From NCBI GenBank assembly GCA_020881915.1, contig JAJFPB010000005.1:248001-312000 (forward strand): a DNA stretch of 64,000 nucleotides, given 5' to 3'. This document shows, piece by piece, positions 21,965 to 34,437 of this stretch. Position 1 is the first letter of the stretch; each line of letters starts with the position of its first letter. A model generated the notes under the pieces. The model had not been told where the DNA came from, did not search any database, and saw nothing but the letters and a program-made list of their open reading frames with translations. Position numbers and translations under genes: made by a program. The DNA is from Paramyrothecium sp. XJ0827. Lineage: Eukaryota; Ascomycota; Sordariomycetes; Hypocreales; Stachybotryaceae.

Positions 21965-23409
21965 TGTCAGATGAGATGGCCGGATTTCGTGAAACTCGAG
22001 ATGAGTTAAACTGTTGATGATGCGAGTGACGTAAGGCTTTGCCGCAAATTTAGATGCGTATTTCGCCTGTGTTGTTTAACATTGCTTTTTGCCATTCGTA
22101 ATCTGCAGGGGAGGAGTGAAAAAGTGGAACGCTATGTGGCTAATATCTGTACCTTGTCGTTCATGCTCACTACCCGGGACAACATGAAATGAAGACAGGG
22201 AAGCCCGTAAACTACCCAAGGTTGATTGCATGCAGACTCAAAAGCGCAAGGAATTATGATTGTTTGCTACTGGCTGTCAATGTAAAGCAATTTCCAATAC
22301 CAAGTGATTGCGGTATGGTCGACAGAATATTGGCAAAAGATCAGAGTACACTCTCCCGGAATTGAGGGTGGGAGTTAAGGTACGCAAACTCAGGTCTCCT
22401 CACCGAGGCATCCACGCATCTCATCGATAAGAAAGGAAGCTTGGGTGTTCCCATGCGATGGCATTTCTTAGCAACGTCAGAAGCCCTGCTTTCTTTTGAT
22501 TGAAAATAAGCCAAATATTTGTATTGCAGCGAAGGATGCTGTCGCAATGATATCATTATCCAAGAGACCCATTCTCCAGGTGTGGATGCTGGGTATTGAG
22601 ACGGAGGATACCAAAATCAGCGTGCGCCCATCGACGCTCTCTTGGGCCCGTGTAGATTGAGAGAACCAAGCATTCCGCACCGGTGTCGCCTTCAACATAT
22701 TCACAAACCAATGGTTCAATTGACCTCTCATTGGCATCTCCTTGTCTTCTACAGCGAAGCCGAAACTTGTGGTTGGCCTCGCACACGCTCCGCCCTTGTC
22801 ACTCAAGATAATGGCGCCGCTAACCTTGATTCGGATTCTCACTTTTCTGATTACAGTTTAACCCCTGGGCAGACCCGCCTCTGGCTGCGGGTTTGAGATA
22901 ACGGCGGTAAAGGGATCGGCAAACATTACTGACCATACCCGACAATTTGGCACATAGCCATTCCGACCCGCATGCTCATAAGCTAACCAGGTCCAAGCCT
23001 TCTTATCTGGTCATTGGTATTCTTGTACATCTAATGTTGTTATAAGGCCGACTGACTCGGTAGAGCAACTACTCACAAGCTCTCGGCTCGTTGGAAGGCA
23101 GCCAAACAGAAAACTGTGAACGGCCCCCGCGCAACTGGCGTACCTGTAAAGGCTGCTTGTTTGCTGGACTGGTACATTACCCGACATTTGGAACAAGGAG
23201 CTAGATACCCAGCTCTAGGCTCAGCTTGTGGCTGAACCCAATTCGTTTGTAGTAACGTGCCTTGCCTGATAAAGATAAGACCAACGAATGTGAGGGGAAC
23301 ACCACAACAGAGATAAGACCTATATATATCTGATCGGAAGACAGATCGACCACTTTGGTCTCAGTCTTGTCTTTCTTTTCGAGATTTGACAGTAGAATAA
23401 AAATCTGTC
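21965..23409. other. Intergenic, no gene seen
   Basis: 1.4 kb between the oxygenase relic and the amino-acid transporter. The only long frame (about 120 codons, minus, near 22480-22840) has no recognisable motif and overlaps others. A TATA-like site lies at 23321. Confidence 0.45.
23321..23330 (+). promoter_or_regulatory. TATA-like box of the amino-acid transporter
   Basis: TATATATATC lies about 85 bases before the start codon at 23410. Position and sequence fit a core promoter. Confidence 0.4.
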
Positions 23410-24991
23410 ATGTTGCCTCAAGATATGCCAGTCACCGGAAAGTCTGAAAAGACTGCCGGCATTGACCAAATCTCTCACGATGTTACCACTGGAGAAATTG
23501 ACTTGAAGCCTCCACCTACCCATGAGGTCTTCCAAGAGACAGACGAGGGCGTTACTTTCCGCAACGTCAGTTGGCAGCGAGCCACCGTCATATTCCTGAA
23601 GATTCAATTTGCCATGAGCATTTTGAGCGTGCCAGCATCATTGTCAGTGCTCGGTGCAGTTGGTGGAGCGATAGCCATTGTCGGATGGGGCATCGTGAAT
23701 ACGTGTAAGTGCGGACAGTGACCGAGCGGAAGATGCAACCGTCTGACATGCACTTGCTTCAGACACTGCCGTCATCTTAGGTGACTTTAGAAACCGCCAC
23801 CCGGAGTGTCACAGTACGCCATCCCCTGCATACCTGTGGAGCGCAGTGTTGTTGACATGAACAGCCCTCGCCGACATGTGCGGTCTACTCTGGGGACGCG
23901 TTGGCAGAGAACTTGTGGGTGTCCAGATTCTAGTCGCTCAAGTCCTCATCACCGCCGCCGGCATTGTATCTTGCTCCACCGCTTTCAATGCACTTAGCAA
24001 TAACGGGGCATGCACCGTGGTCTTCAGCTTTGTCTCTGCGGTTCTCATCACCGGCTTCTCCGCCACCAGGACCTTCTCCCGCCTCGGCTGGCTGACGTGG
24101 TTCGGGTTCATTACGTTCTTCATCGCCGTCATGATCTTTACTGTCGCTGTGACCCAACAGGATAGGCCAGCCGCAGCTCCAAAGACTGGCGACTTTGAGC
24201 TAGGTTGGACGGCCGTCGCCTACCCTGGGTTTGCTGCCGCTATAACCGCAAACGCCAACATCTTCATCAGTGGCAGCGGCTCGTCTATGTACCTTCCGGT
24301 CATCTCAGAGATGAGACGTCCAAAGGATTACCGGAAAGCCGCCCTGGTGACTGGAGTTCTCGTCTGCGCGATGTATTTATCATTTTCCCTTGTCATCTAC
24401 CGATGGTGTGGCGTCTGGCTCACCACTCCTGCCTTTGGAAGTGCGGGAACACTCTTCAAGAAAATCTCCTACGGTATTGCACTGCCAGGTCTCGTTATCG
24501 GGGTTGGGATCTACCAGCATGTTGCTGCAAAGTACATCTTTGTTCGTATCCTCCGCAACTCTGAGCATCTGCAGGCGAATACCGTGGTTCACTGGACCAC
24601 GTGGCTTGGTGCAAACTTGGTGCTGGGGGTTCTTGGCTTCATCATCGCAGAAGCAGTCCCTATTCTGAACTACCTTCTTGGGTTAGCAGGCTCACTCTGC
24701 TTTGCGCCTTTCAGCCTGGTGTTCCCAGCGATGCTGTGGATGTACGATTTTAAAGGTTACCTGAGAGGCACGGCAGCTCAGAAGGTTCAGTATGGCATGC
24801 ATGTCGCAATTGTTGTCGTTGGCCTTTTCATGGTCGTCGTTGGAACGTGAGCCATTCCTTATTCCGTCATGTCAACGCAATACTAATTTATTGATAGTTA
24901 TGGAGTCTCTGCATCAATCAGAGACGCATTCGCATTTGGCATGATCGCCAAGGTCTTCAACTGTGCGGATAATTCTGGTACAATCTCTTAG
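23410..24991 (+). CDS. Amino acid/auxin permease (AAAP) family transporter
   Basis: Four exons, 23410-23704, 23763-23813, 23865-24846 and 24898-24991 (introns 58, 51 and 51 nt), give 473 residues. A cytosolic acidic N-terminus is followed by the first helix ([20 protein letters not shown]), then [20 protein letters not shown], typical of the fungal Aa_trans family, and about ten further hydrophobic helices including [20 protein letters not shown] and [20 protein letters not shown]. These proteins carry neutral amino acids with protons across the plasma or vacuolar membrane. The 17-codon second exon is typical of the family. The last exon is short and ends with TAG at 24989. Substrate specificity cannot be read from the sequence. 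Confidence 0.88.
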
Positions 24992-27573
24992 GCTCGGACT
25001 TCGTAGGCATATTGCACGCCCCTTGATGTTGGTTTAACAATGGACGCTGGCGTAGTATCTATTTCTTCCTGCGACTTCACAGTAGTGGCTGTCATCTTTC
25101 AAGATGATCCGCCATGCACTGAAACAATAGTGGAAAGTGAATAGTATCTCAATACAGGACATCTCTCTAAAGCTTTGATCTTAAGTTACCAAAGAGGCTT
25201 GGAGATTTGGCCTAGGCTTCGTCTAAGCAAGACACTTCCTGGTGTCACAAATGCATCATAGTACGAGAATGTGTTGATCGCTACAGAGGGAAGTCTCGGG
25301 TCTAGCCATTGCTGTTCTCTCTGAATCGAAACGGCCCTTGAAAAGGCACAAATCAGGATTTAGGTTCAAACAATAGGTGGTAAGCCTCTCCAAGGTGTAA
25401 TAGGCACGCTAACTTTGTGAATACTTGGCCTTTGCTGTCTGTTCTCCTTGCCATTTACAAATGAGGGAATTCGAGAACCTATATCAACGCCTCCATTCCA
25501 TTTGCTTCTGATTTTTGTCTTTGCAGTCTCCGCTGCTCGGGTTCAGATGACGGTCCCAAACCCTGCCTCATTTTGGCCCGGCACTCAACGAAGATGCTTA
25601 GAAGCCTTACATAAGGTACATGATCACTTTCTCTAAAATTTTCTATTTATTTATTTAATTACCTAATTTATATTTTGCCATGATGAGCGCTGGACGCTTC
25701 AATCTATTGCGGTGTTCATCGGGGCAGACTTGGTTTTGTGACTTGGGCCTTTCTCATGATCCCACGCAGGAATGAGCATAGTGAAGATGCAGAAAAAGCA
25801 ACATCCTCATATGGATTTCGACCATCTTCGAACATCATCTATTCTCCGTTTCCTGGTTTATGTAACGAATAAATTCTCTCTTGGTGTCCATCACATAAGG
25901 ATGGTCCGGCTCCTCATATGTGAGTCCAACACGTGCGACTTGGGTCTTTGTGACTAAAAACTGCCAATTCGTAGTTAAACAAAGCTTCGACCATCTGAAA
26001 CGAATAGCAAGTGGAAAATGCTTTTACTCCGGAACCGGTATGTGCGAAAGCTGCTCATCAATTAGCGCACAGTACAATAGTTGGAGGAGGTGCAAATGTT
26101 GAGTAAGAGGAGCAGGTCTGCTCTTTCGTCCACTCCTCACAGTGCGCCCTCAACTTCACAACTTTCAATATAACCAGGTTAACCAAAACGCTCTGCCTAT
26201 GACAAAGCAATCTTGGGTGGCCTAGCGTAAGCGATACTTTTCGCACTTGATGGACAATCCCCATTCGTGTCAACTTCAATCGCTGATTAGCCTGGTTTTA
26301 ACAAGAACATGGCGCCCGATAGAACTGTACCGTTAGACTACTGTATAAACCAATATCGTTGGCTCTATACAGATTCCACCACGCTGCATTGACGATTGGT
26401 AGTCATTTCCCCTGAGCATGACTGAGCCACTGAGTGCTTCCAACTGAACGTACATGCTTCATTGGCATGTGCGGCACGGATGAAGGACCCTCTTATAGAG
26501 TTGTATGCCCAGAAATACAGCGCTTCCTGTACACGGGCTTATCCTCATGGCCATGGTATACACCGCTTTATCTATATCCTGGATGAACAACCCCACACCC
26601 TTAGTGGCAACTGGCATGCTACTTGTCTCTAATGCGCGCGTGTGGCACAGAGCCATGTTCCTAGCTTGAGGACAAGTCGTATCTCTGCAAATTTCACGCA
26701 GGCCATTTTGCCTTATCCACGGCGCATGAACAACCAGGATAAATAAAGACTTTTCGTGCCGCATGGGCTTATTCGAGTTTACCCGGGATAGGCGCATTCT
26801 CAAGGTGCAACAAAACCATGTAATTGCGGGTCCGAGATACCAGCCAACCTTGCAGTCCACTGCATACTGCTAACCTCGTCAAGGAAAAAGGACTAGTTGC
26901 AATCCTCCAGATGAAAATACTTAGCGAATTGTAGACTTGTGTTACACAAACTGCGGAGCGTTATTGGCAGGGTTTACTACCAACTGCGGCGCAGCACTTT
27001 GGGTCAGATCTTGGCACGCTAGACATCGCGGCTAGGACTTTTCGATTACTGAGAGGCCCTTGTCAGCTGCAGGTTCAAGCGAGAACGTGACACTGAGCAT
27101 TGGACACAGAATCCTTCCACGGTTAAATACGCTCAACTCCTAAGCATAGACCGAATGCTGTGCCTCATAAGTGCGTGAGACTAGTGATATGGCAATCTAT
27201 GACTAGTCTCAACACGCCAGGCACGAGCAAAAGTCCCAGCGACTTGCGCGACAACGCTGAGCCTGTGGAGAACTATCATCCACATGAGACCCAGCCAGGG
27301 GATACTGTGAATTGATTGACTGAACTTCGTGACACGAATACTTTCTTCTTTTTTTGGACCAGCAGCACTGTACGAATGAGGCATCTTCAGGAGCCTTGGC
27401 GCATTAGCTTGCGGCGTGCCTTGAACATCTGATGCATCTACGAGGAAAACTGTCGAAGCGTCGCAACCTCCAGAGGTTAAATAGTCGGCCATGTCCACGC
27501 AGTAGTCGTAATCTTTGTTCTTCTACACCAACGCAACCAACAAGTCTAATCTACTGTGCCGACTGCCGCAGCT
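24992..27573. other. Long gene-free stretch
   Basis: 2.6 kb without a supportable gene. Frames of 60-130 codons occur on both strands (the longest on minus at 26459-26860) but start at non-ATG codons or lack motifs. An AT-rich patch lies at about 25630-25680. The last few hundred bases are presumably the promoter of the small secreted protein. Confidence 0.45.
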
Positions 27574-28007
27574 ATGAGATTCTCTTTCCTTGCGCTTGCC
27601 TCTACGGCTGCCCTCCTTGTGTCCGCCACCCCACTGGCGAGCACAGAGGCTATCGAAGTTCGAGGCGAGGAGGACGGTATCTTGCGCCGCCAAACTGCCA
27701 GCGGATGTTACAACTAGTAAGTGGCCTTGTTTCTTCCAGACATCTTATGGTAGACTAACCAAAGTCTAGTGCTTCGCCCACCTGCTGCATTCCTAACGTC
27801 TGCATGTGTGCCGGCTCTCGAATCTACCAGGTCAACATGGACAATGTCCGCCGCGGACTGCACGGCTGCGACCCTCCTTGGGGTTTCATTGGCACCGGTG
27901 CCACTAGCCACCCTGGCTCTTGCTGCAGGGTTGCCAAGAACGGCGCGGTCGTGAAGGAATTGGAGGGCAAGGTCGAAGTGATTGAGGCATCGCCCCTGGA
28001 CAACTAG
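27574..28007 (+). CDS. Small secreted cysteine-rich protein (8 Cys), effector-like
   Basis: Two exons, 27574-27716 and 27770-28007, joined by a 53-nt GT-AG intron (phase 2, CTAAC branch), encode 126 residues. The signal peptide is MRFSFLALASTAALLVSATP. A propeptide follows and ends in ILRRQ, a Kex2-type dibasic site. The mature part has eight cysteines in the pattern C-x7-CC-x4-C-x-C-x19-C-x17-CC (GCYNYASPTCCIPNVCMC ... GSCC) and an acidic C-terminus. No known family was recognised. Secretion, small size, proteolytic maturation and disulphide potential are common in fungal effectors, antimicrobial proteins and surface proteins; which applies here is open. The splice join is supported by the change from a stop-bounded frame to a Cys-rich one. 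Confidence 0.75.
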
Positions 28008-28473
28008 AGCATATAGGTCGATCAAGTTGGGCTGATATGCAAGAATCCATGAACAACTACCGATTTATGATCTCCCTCAACTACACCACGTGAAACGTAA
28101 AAACAAATGAATCAATACGGGTGCCCCGATCACAGGCTTTGTAAGATACTTGTAGCTACTTGACCTCACCCAGTCCGCCCCGGTACCTATTGGCCGAAGT
28201 TACGATGCGTTGTGGTCACTCGGACGATGGAAAATTTGGCCTAGTGCCCGTTGTGTGCTGTAGGTTCTCATTAGAAAATCCTTTCTACTTTGACTTTGAA
28301 AACTCCTGCAAAGATAACGCCTAAGTTGCCGAAACATGGTACGCTGTTGGCTCAGGGTATGTTGCAATGCCATGGCGGGATGATCGAGTTGAAGAGTTTA
28401 ATAATTGAATCAGGATTTTGGAATCCTTTCCTGGCTAAACTCTCATGTTTCAGATTCCTTGACTCTCTTTTCT
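28008..28473. other. Convergent intergenic gap
   Basis: The 3' flanks of the small secreted protein (plus) and the GH28 gene (minus). Nothing else recognised. Confidence 0.5.
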
Positions 28474-30195
28474 CTATCCTTGGTCTGTGTTGCGATCCTC
28501 ATCGACGTTTTCGATGCATGTTAGGTCCAATAAGGCCCGGTCCACATGCCTACACTCATATACGGGTGGCTTTCCACTTGGCACGGTGATGTTCAAGTTT
28601 TCAACTCGGATATTATTGCATCGCTTTGAAAGGGTCAGCATCGCACTATTAACAATGTAGGAATACGCACATCTGCAGCACTGCAAACCAGGGTACCAGC
28701 CTCGGGATCGTTCTTTGCTGATGCTTGACCCCAGAAGTTTCTCATTGTGATGTCCTCGATAGTCAGATTGGCCTACAAAGGCGTCAGCATCCACAACGAC
28801 CTCCTCAAATTCCACAGCTTACTGGGTGTTCATTGCAGAATGTCAGATTTTTCTGACCATAACACTGTGTGATGGTGATTACTCGATCGTTGTTGTACTG
28901 GTAGAAGGTATCGTAGGTAACGTTCTTGACACGGCCTAGGCCACCACCACCGACGAGGTGAGTCTGGAAGTTGGTGTATGCACCGGGCCACACTTTAATG
29001 CGCGCTCCATCGCTGGCATTGCTCATGGAGGTGTTGAAGATAAGCAGATTCTCGACAATGTCGGTGACATTGGCGTACTGGCCAAGAGATCCGACACTCA
29101 TGCCATGGGACCCATCGCAGACTAAGCCTTGAACGATGACGTTGGTGCTGTTGGGTTTGAAAGAGACGCAGTCTGCATACGAGCTTAGCTGATGCATGGG
29201 TATATAGGCAGAGAATAATACCATCCGTGTTGATGATGTTGGAGTTTTGGATAACAACGTTGTCGCTCTGAGAGAAGTTGTTAGTATGTTTCCTGTCCGA
29301 GGATAGACTATTTGACTTACTCTGTACGTGTCCCATCCATCCGAATTTGCAATTTGCACACCATCTTCGGCCTACGCCATCTTATTAGTCCATGCAACCA
29401 TCTGCACCACGCAGCCTACCCACCTTGGCTTCAAGATCCATGTCGCTGATAATCACATTGGTGCTGTTAGCGATGATGTTGAACCACTGATCGTCAATTA
29501 GTAGTGCAGGGCAACCTTGCGACAACCCTATCAAACTTACATGGGGAGGATTCCGCATGCGAATGTTAGACATGGTGCCTCCATGTAAGCCATCTAGCGA
29601 AAGCAACATTGGACGGAATAGCTGCTCAAGTCAGTGTATGCGCATATGGCGAATCGATTCAACTGACAGCTTTGTTCGTTTGGATTTCCTTCCAGTAAGC
29701 TTGGCCATGACCATGAATGAGAGACTGATCGTTACTGAGATCGCCATAGATATTCACGTCTTGACCGCCTATCTTCCAGAACACGGACTGATTCTGGAAT
29801 CTGTATTTGAAACTGTTATCGTTCCAGTAGTACACGTCTCTATCATCGAAATGGATCTCGCCCGTAATGACAACATCGACATGTTTGAGGAACGTCAAGT
29901 CCAGTGGCGAGTTGATCCAGTATACGCGGTCCAGCACAACAGTACCACCACCATTGCAGTCCCGGAATGCCTTGAGGATGTTGGGCCCAGAGTCACCTCG
30001 AGGTGAGCACGAGGGTTTGACATAGCAGAACTTGTTCTCATCTCGAGGCGGAGACACGGGCCATGGGATACCAGTGTCGTGAGGCGTCGGTTTGAGCACC
30101 GGGCGTTTGGGGAGCGAAGAGCGCTCGCCAGAAGCTGCCGGAATGAGCCCCGAAGCGGCTACGGCAGCGAGGAGGAGTGAGCGTAAATAAGTCAT
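28474..30195 (-). CDS. GH28 exopolygalacturonase, secreted
   Basis: Eight exons (30195-29668, 29621-29541, 29486-29424, 29371-29321, 29267-29222, 29172-28823, 28772-28671, 28623-28474) with 46-62-nt GT-AG introns give 456 residues. The signal peptide is [22 protein letters not shown]28 signatures are spread over the parallel beta-helix: a pre-catalytic [10 protein letters not shown], then NTD split by an intron from DCVSFKPN (catalytic Asp residues), [13 protein letters not shown] (here SHG rather than GHG, as in exo-acting enzymes) and ARIKVWPG (substrate-binding R-I-K). The C-terminus closes with [20 protein letters not shown]. Such enzymes release galacturonic acid from the ends of pectate outside the cell. 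A TATA-like box is about 70 bases upstream. The acceptor at exon 5 has two adjacent AGs; only the upstream one keeps frame. Confidence 0.92.
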
Positions 30196-30262
30196 GGCTG
30201 TGGCTGTCTTTATTGCACTTGATCATCAGAGCTACAATTTGTGTACAACCCTCCCGGCACAG

Positions 30263-30269
30263 CTTTATA
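30263..30269 (-). promoter_or_regulatory. TATA-like box of the GH28 gene
   Basis: On the minus strand the sequence reads TATAAAG about 70 bases before the ATG at 30195, a typical core promoter spacing. Confidence 0.4.
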
Positions 30270-30897
30270 GCAAGGTTTCATTTTTCATGCACGTCAATCG
30301 GATAAATTCCAGGTTGGCCACTGCCCATCCGTACTTCTTTAATACGTGGAAGATTGGTACTTGATTCGGCGAAACTTTGGCCGATACCCTTGACATTCGC
30401 CTGATGATCCGACGAAGAATCCATGAAGAGCATGGGGTAATCGGGGCACTGGCCTGATATGCTGCTGTTGTCTGACTCCCCGCAAACTTCCCCGCACAAA
30501 GGATTGAAAACATGAGGGGATGACGCTGGTGGCCTGGAAATATTATGAACGATTTGCAGGGATTGACAAATATCCATCTTTTTCCTACATCAATCGTGCA
30601 GTGAATCCCAGAGACGGACCATCTGCCTCGCCAACGATTTTTACAGCTTTTGGTTCACAAGACAATCACGAGCGGATGTCATGACTCCCAAAAAGTGTGT
30701 CGGGCAATAGTCGAGGAATTCATTAGGTCTTAATTGGTGTTCAGGAGACTTCGATTGAGTGGGTGTTGAGGACCAAACACCATACGAGAGCCGACTAATT
30801 GGCATGGCTAAAAGAGATTTGAGAAAGAAACGACTGAAGGAGAAAGGACACTTGACACGATGGTAGGCTTGCGCATCAACTGCCACCGATCACAGGT
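30270..30897. other. Intergenic, no gene seen
   Basis: Upstream of the GH28 gene and downstream of the HRQ gene. Overlapping minus-strand frames of 80-100 codons at 30265-30577 show no protein-like features. Confidence 0.45.
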
Positions 30898-32459
30898 TCA
30901 ATTCGCGTCAATCGGCTTCATTTTCTTCACCCACTTCTTTTCCCAGCCAGGAAAGAATGGAGCCTCTTCCAGGGTCTGATGTTTCCAATCCTCCTCTATC
31001 AGCCCTTGCTCGATCTGCCAGTTCTCATACTGCCTCAATGCCGGTTTGACGATATGTTCGACGTGCCACGTGCCCTTGTATTTCATTATGCCCTCGTTGC
31101 CATCATTGAGGACCTTGAGAACGAGGGAAGGGACGTATGGCTCGTCACGAAACTCGGAAACAGGAGTAAAGAGTGCCTTGTAATTGAAGGCCACTGCGCC
31201 GGAAAGCGGAAGTCTGCGCAGAGTTTGCCAATCCACGCGCAGGTGAACATCATCAACCGTCAAATTGGGGTTTTGCGACTCTCGATAGACAAAGTCAGGG
31301 TGGCCGTCCGGCAAGAATAGTGGCTGTCCGGCCTCAAAGCCCCAGGAGCCTCGTTGTATTGGATTGGGCGACTTCATCTTCGTAAAAAATCTTGATCATT
31401 GTTAGGTCCTGAAGAACAAGTGGCATCTTACAATAAACCTACCGGTCAAGGCTAAATGCGAGTTTATCCTTAAAATCAGGGACTGGTCCATGAATGTCTG
31501 ACATGTCTTTCCCTATCTTCGTGCCTAATGTCCATCCGAGAGAGGAGCAAATGACTCCTGCTCGAAAGACGTAGCGTCCTGTAGCTTCATCTCGCAATAC
31601 TAGTGCAAAATCCTCTGGAACATGGTTCATAAGAACATGGAGCGGCTGCTCAATCGTCAGGTCGGTCTGCGTGTTGAGGATATTGTTGTATAGAATTTTG
31701 CCGTCCAGTCTGAATTCCCTGGGGTATCGTGCACAAAGAAATTGGACAACCATCTCCATAAGCTCTTTGCAGGCTAGCTCACTACCTGGCAAGGCGTGCA
31801 ACACCTCATTTCCATACTTGGCAAGTAAATTTTGCCTTTGACGTACGCGCTCCCGGTAAGTGTTCTCAAGTTCAAGCCAATAATCTTGGTCCATTTTCCA
31901 GTACGCTACGACCAATTTAGGGCTTTTCTGATAATCAGCAAGGTGTTTGCAGGCACGTACCCATTGTTTGGTGATAGTTCCAACGAAATGGTCTGTAAGG
32001 CCGCGGTAGGGCTGTGAGGATATTGAAGTTGTCCATTGCCGATGGCAAGGGCACACCCGACAATTTCGCATAATCGGGAAAGTCCCCAAGCGCCTTGACT
32101 TCTCCAACAGTAAAACCACTAAATATCCAAAGAGAGGGATCTGCTGAATTGTAGTCTGACCCCAAATCAAGTAGTTTCGATTCTGGTGACAATTCAGGTA
32201 TGTACCGTGCATCTGCTGCGCGATCTAGAACAACGGCGAGTTCCTCTCGCTGTGAAGGTGGAAATACTTTTGTATAATCGGCATCAAGAGGCTTTCTGCG
32301 CTCAGTTGAAGCCGCGGACGGAAGAAAGCAGGAAAGTCTACCAGCAAGAATGCTGCGAAGGAGAGTGTAGAGCACATATGCCACCCCACCTGCGCCTGCG
32401 GCGAAGATGCACAAAGCCCACGGCGAGACACCGGCCATGGACTCGGGGCGATATGGCAT
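30898..32459 (-). CDS. HRQ family / DUF3445 haem-dependent oxidative N-demethylase-like protein
   Basis: Three exons, 32459-31961, 31905-31443 and 31390-30898 (introns 55 and 52 nt), give 484 residues. The ATG at 32459 begins MPYRPESMAGVSPWALCIF; an N-terminal hydrophobic helix (about residues 12-35) suggests membrane anchoring. Conserved DUF3445 blocks are PFRWNYHQTM joined across intron 1 to AYWKMDQDYWLELENTY, then EDFALVLRD, and IQRGSWGFEAGQPLFLPDG and HLRVDWQTLRRLPLSGAVAF. Bacterial relatives are haem-dependent amine oxidases of one-carbon metabolism; fungal copies are known as HRQ family proteins with little functional data. Both introns restore these conserved blocks across otherwise broken frames, which supports the model. 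Confidence 0.85.
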
Positions 32460-34367
32460 GATCTCCAAATAACAGTTGTATTCACTGTCAATGTTATGAG
32501 TGAGTTGATCTTAGGTCTTGTATGCGAACGCACTGGGGCTAGTCGAGGGAAGATAAGGATCACGCGTCGTCATCTGACTGTTTTTCGGGGTAATGCAGCC
32601 CAACAGATAAAGAGACCAGCTCACGTGGGGATGGTTGGAACAATCTGATTGGTATCGGGAAGTGAACCCGACCCGTGCGTGCATCCGCGACTCTGCTGTA
32701 AGGTTTGCTCTAGTTGCACTAAGAAAAATTCGTCCTAGTTTTCCTAATCGTCACAAAGTATTGAGTAAGATTGGTTTTATGGTTTGTCGAGATTGTCTCT
32801 GCCAAGATAAATGAGATTGGCAGAAAAACCCAGCTCCTAATGATGATGCTCAAATCATGTATGCAATCAATCCTGGAAATGTACAAGACGCATGATTGAA
32901 TGGACGATTTAAACCATATCCACCACGACATCCGAATCCACGCATAGGTCCTAGAGCATTGATATTGCGAGAAATTGCTGAACCAAGTCTTCAGGTATGG
33001 CATGCCATCAAAACATTTCTCACTCGGAGAAATATCCAATGCACTACACGCATTGATTGCATCCTGGAGTATTTTATCCATTAGTATCTATTGAACTAGT
33101 GTTGATCTTACCTCGTTATCCTATTATTCATCCAGGTAGAGCCGTTGTCTTGCCCATCCTCATAAAGGGTTATTTGCGATCCACCGTGAGAACAGATGAT
33201 TATGCATTTCTCCAAGATCTTGTCCAATACCTTGTCCTCGAGGTAGCTAGGAATGGCAAGCCATGTGCCGACGGCCATAATTTAGGTTGGAGGTCATGAA
33301 GTCTTGTCGTCTTGACATCGGCGGCTGACATGATTACTTTCTATAAATTTCCTGCAACTCATGGATTTATTATTGGTACGATGAAATGGCCAAGCGGGTA
33401 CGGGGGTAGGGAATTGAAAGGAGAAGGAATGATGTTCACGACAGGAGCGGATTTCAACATCAAGGCAGTCTCCTATCCCACGTTTGGGTTTGGTCATTGA
33501 ATTGCATTGACGGTATAGAGACCATCCGCTGCCTGGAGGAAGCCGGTATTTGCATCTCTTTGCATCTTTCCAAACACAATGAGCTCTCTCTTAGGCGGAA
33601 GCATCGTGCCGTAGCATTTGCCAAGCTGGTGATTGGCGCTCCGGTAAAAAGACCCGCTTCGTGCCTCCTGGAGATGTGACTCCGCCTTCCCCGTTGGGGC
33701 TCGGACATGGAACGCCGCCATTTCAAATTACACGGACAAGATCGTCGCTGCTGGGTAAATTGATGTCAACGTAATTGACGGGGCCCAGGAATTGACGTTT
33801 AGCAATGCGCGAGCAATCAATTACTGGTTTTGGTCTACAGCAAACACTCAGAGTCGTCGATCAAAAGCTTATATCGTGCGATCTTCAATCTGACCACATG
33901 GTTTAAACGACGATGAGAAGCGACCCAGATCCCCGGATAGCGGCTGAGCCGCACCCGATGGCGCTTCCGTGTGTGGGGGCCAGGGACAGGTTGCCACATC
34001 GTAAATGAATACTCGGTCCTTTCGAGGTGAGATTCCCACGATTCCAACATTGCCATCGCGATGTCGGCTCTTGATTCCGGAGCACGTCAGACCTAGGCGG
34101 AATTTCAGTGGCCAAGGCCGAACACCCTCGGTCAACTCCACCCCAGCTTCCCTCTTCTGCTTTCGGTAAGCCGCCTCCGAGTTTTGTTCGGTTTCCAAGA
34201 CCTTGCATCCGGCTAGCCGGGTAAGATGCCCTCAGTGCCGTTGAATGGGGCAATTGGCTCGCCTCTAGGCGTTAGGGTCCGAAGGCGTATGCAACCTAAA
34301 TCTCCTCCGATTTTCTTGCGGCATAGGCCAGCTTCAATTCTTCCGGAGTCCACAGGAGCGAATAGCA
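32460..34367. other. Gene-poor stretch with scattered open frames
   Basis: 1.9 kb with no gene that can be supported. Minus-strand frames at 33081-32719, 33278-33111 and 33721-33494 and plus-strand frames at 33312-33500 look mildly protein-like, but they do not join through good splice sites and match nothing recognised. They may be remnants of a decayed gene. Confidence 0.35.
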
Positions 34368-34374
34368 TATAAAA
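34368..34374 (+). promoter_or_regulatory. TATA box of the GH6 gene
   Basis: TATAAAA lies 64-70 bases upstream of the start codon at 34438, at usual core-promoter spacing for a highly expressed fungal cellulase-type gene. Confidence 0.5.
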
Positions 34375-34437
34375 CTCGCAGCCCTTCCCCCGTTGCAAGC
34401 ATGACTCGTACCCATCAGCCTCTTCCACTCCGTCAAA

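Noticed and set aside
26459..26860. 133-codon minus-strand frame in the 2.6 kb gene-free stretch
   Set aside because: No domain-like pattern, no flanking exons and weak codon character; not enough to call a gene.
32719..33081. 120-codon minus-strand frame (DKILQDAINACSALDISPSE...) with a possible upstream partner at 33278-33111
   Set aside because: Both read somewhat like protein, but the available GT-AG join is out of frame and no family is recognised; listed only as a possible remnant in the intergenic entry.
33312..33500. 62-codon plus-strand frame (FYKFPATHGFIIGTMKWPSG...)
   Set aside because: Short, isolated, no signal peptide and no splice partner.
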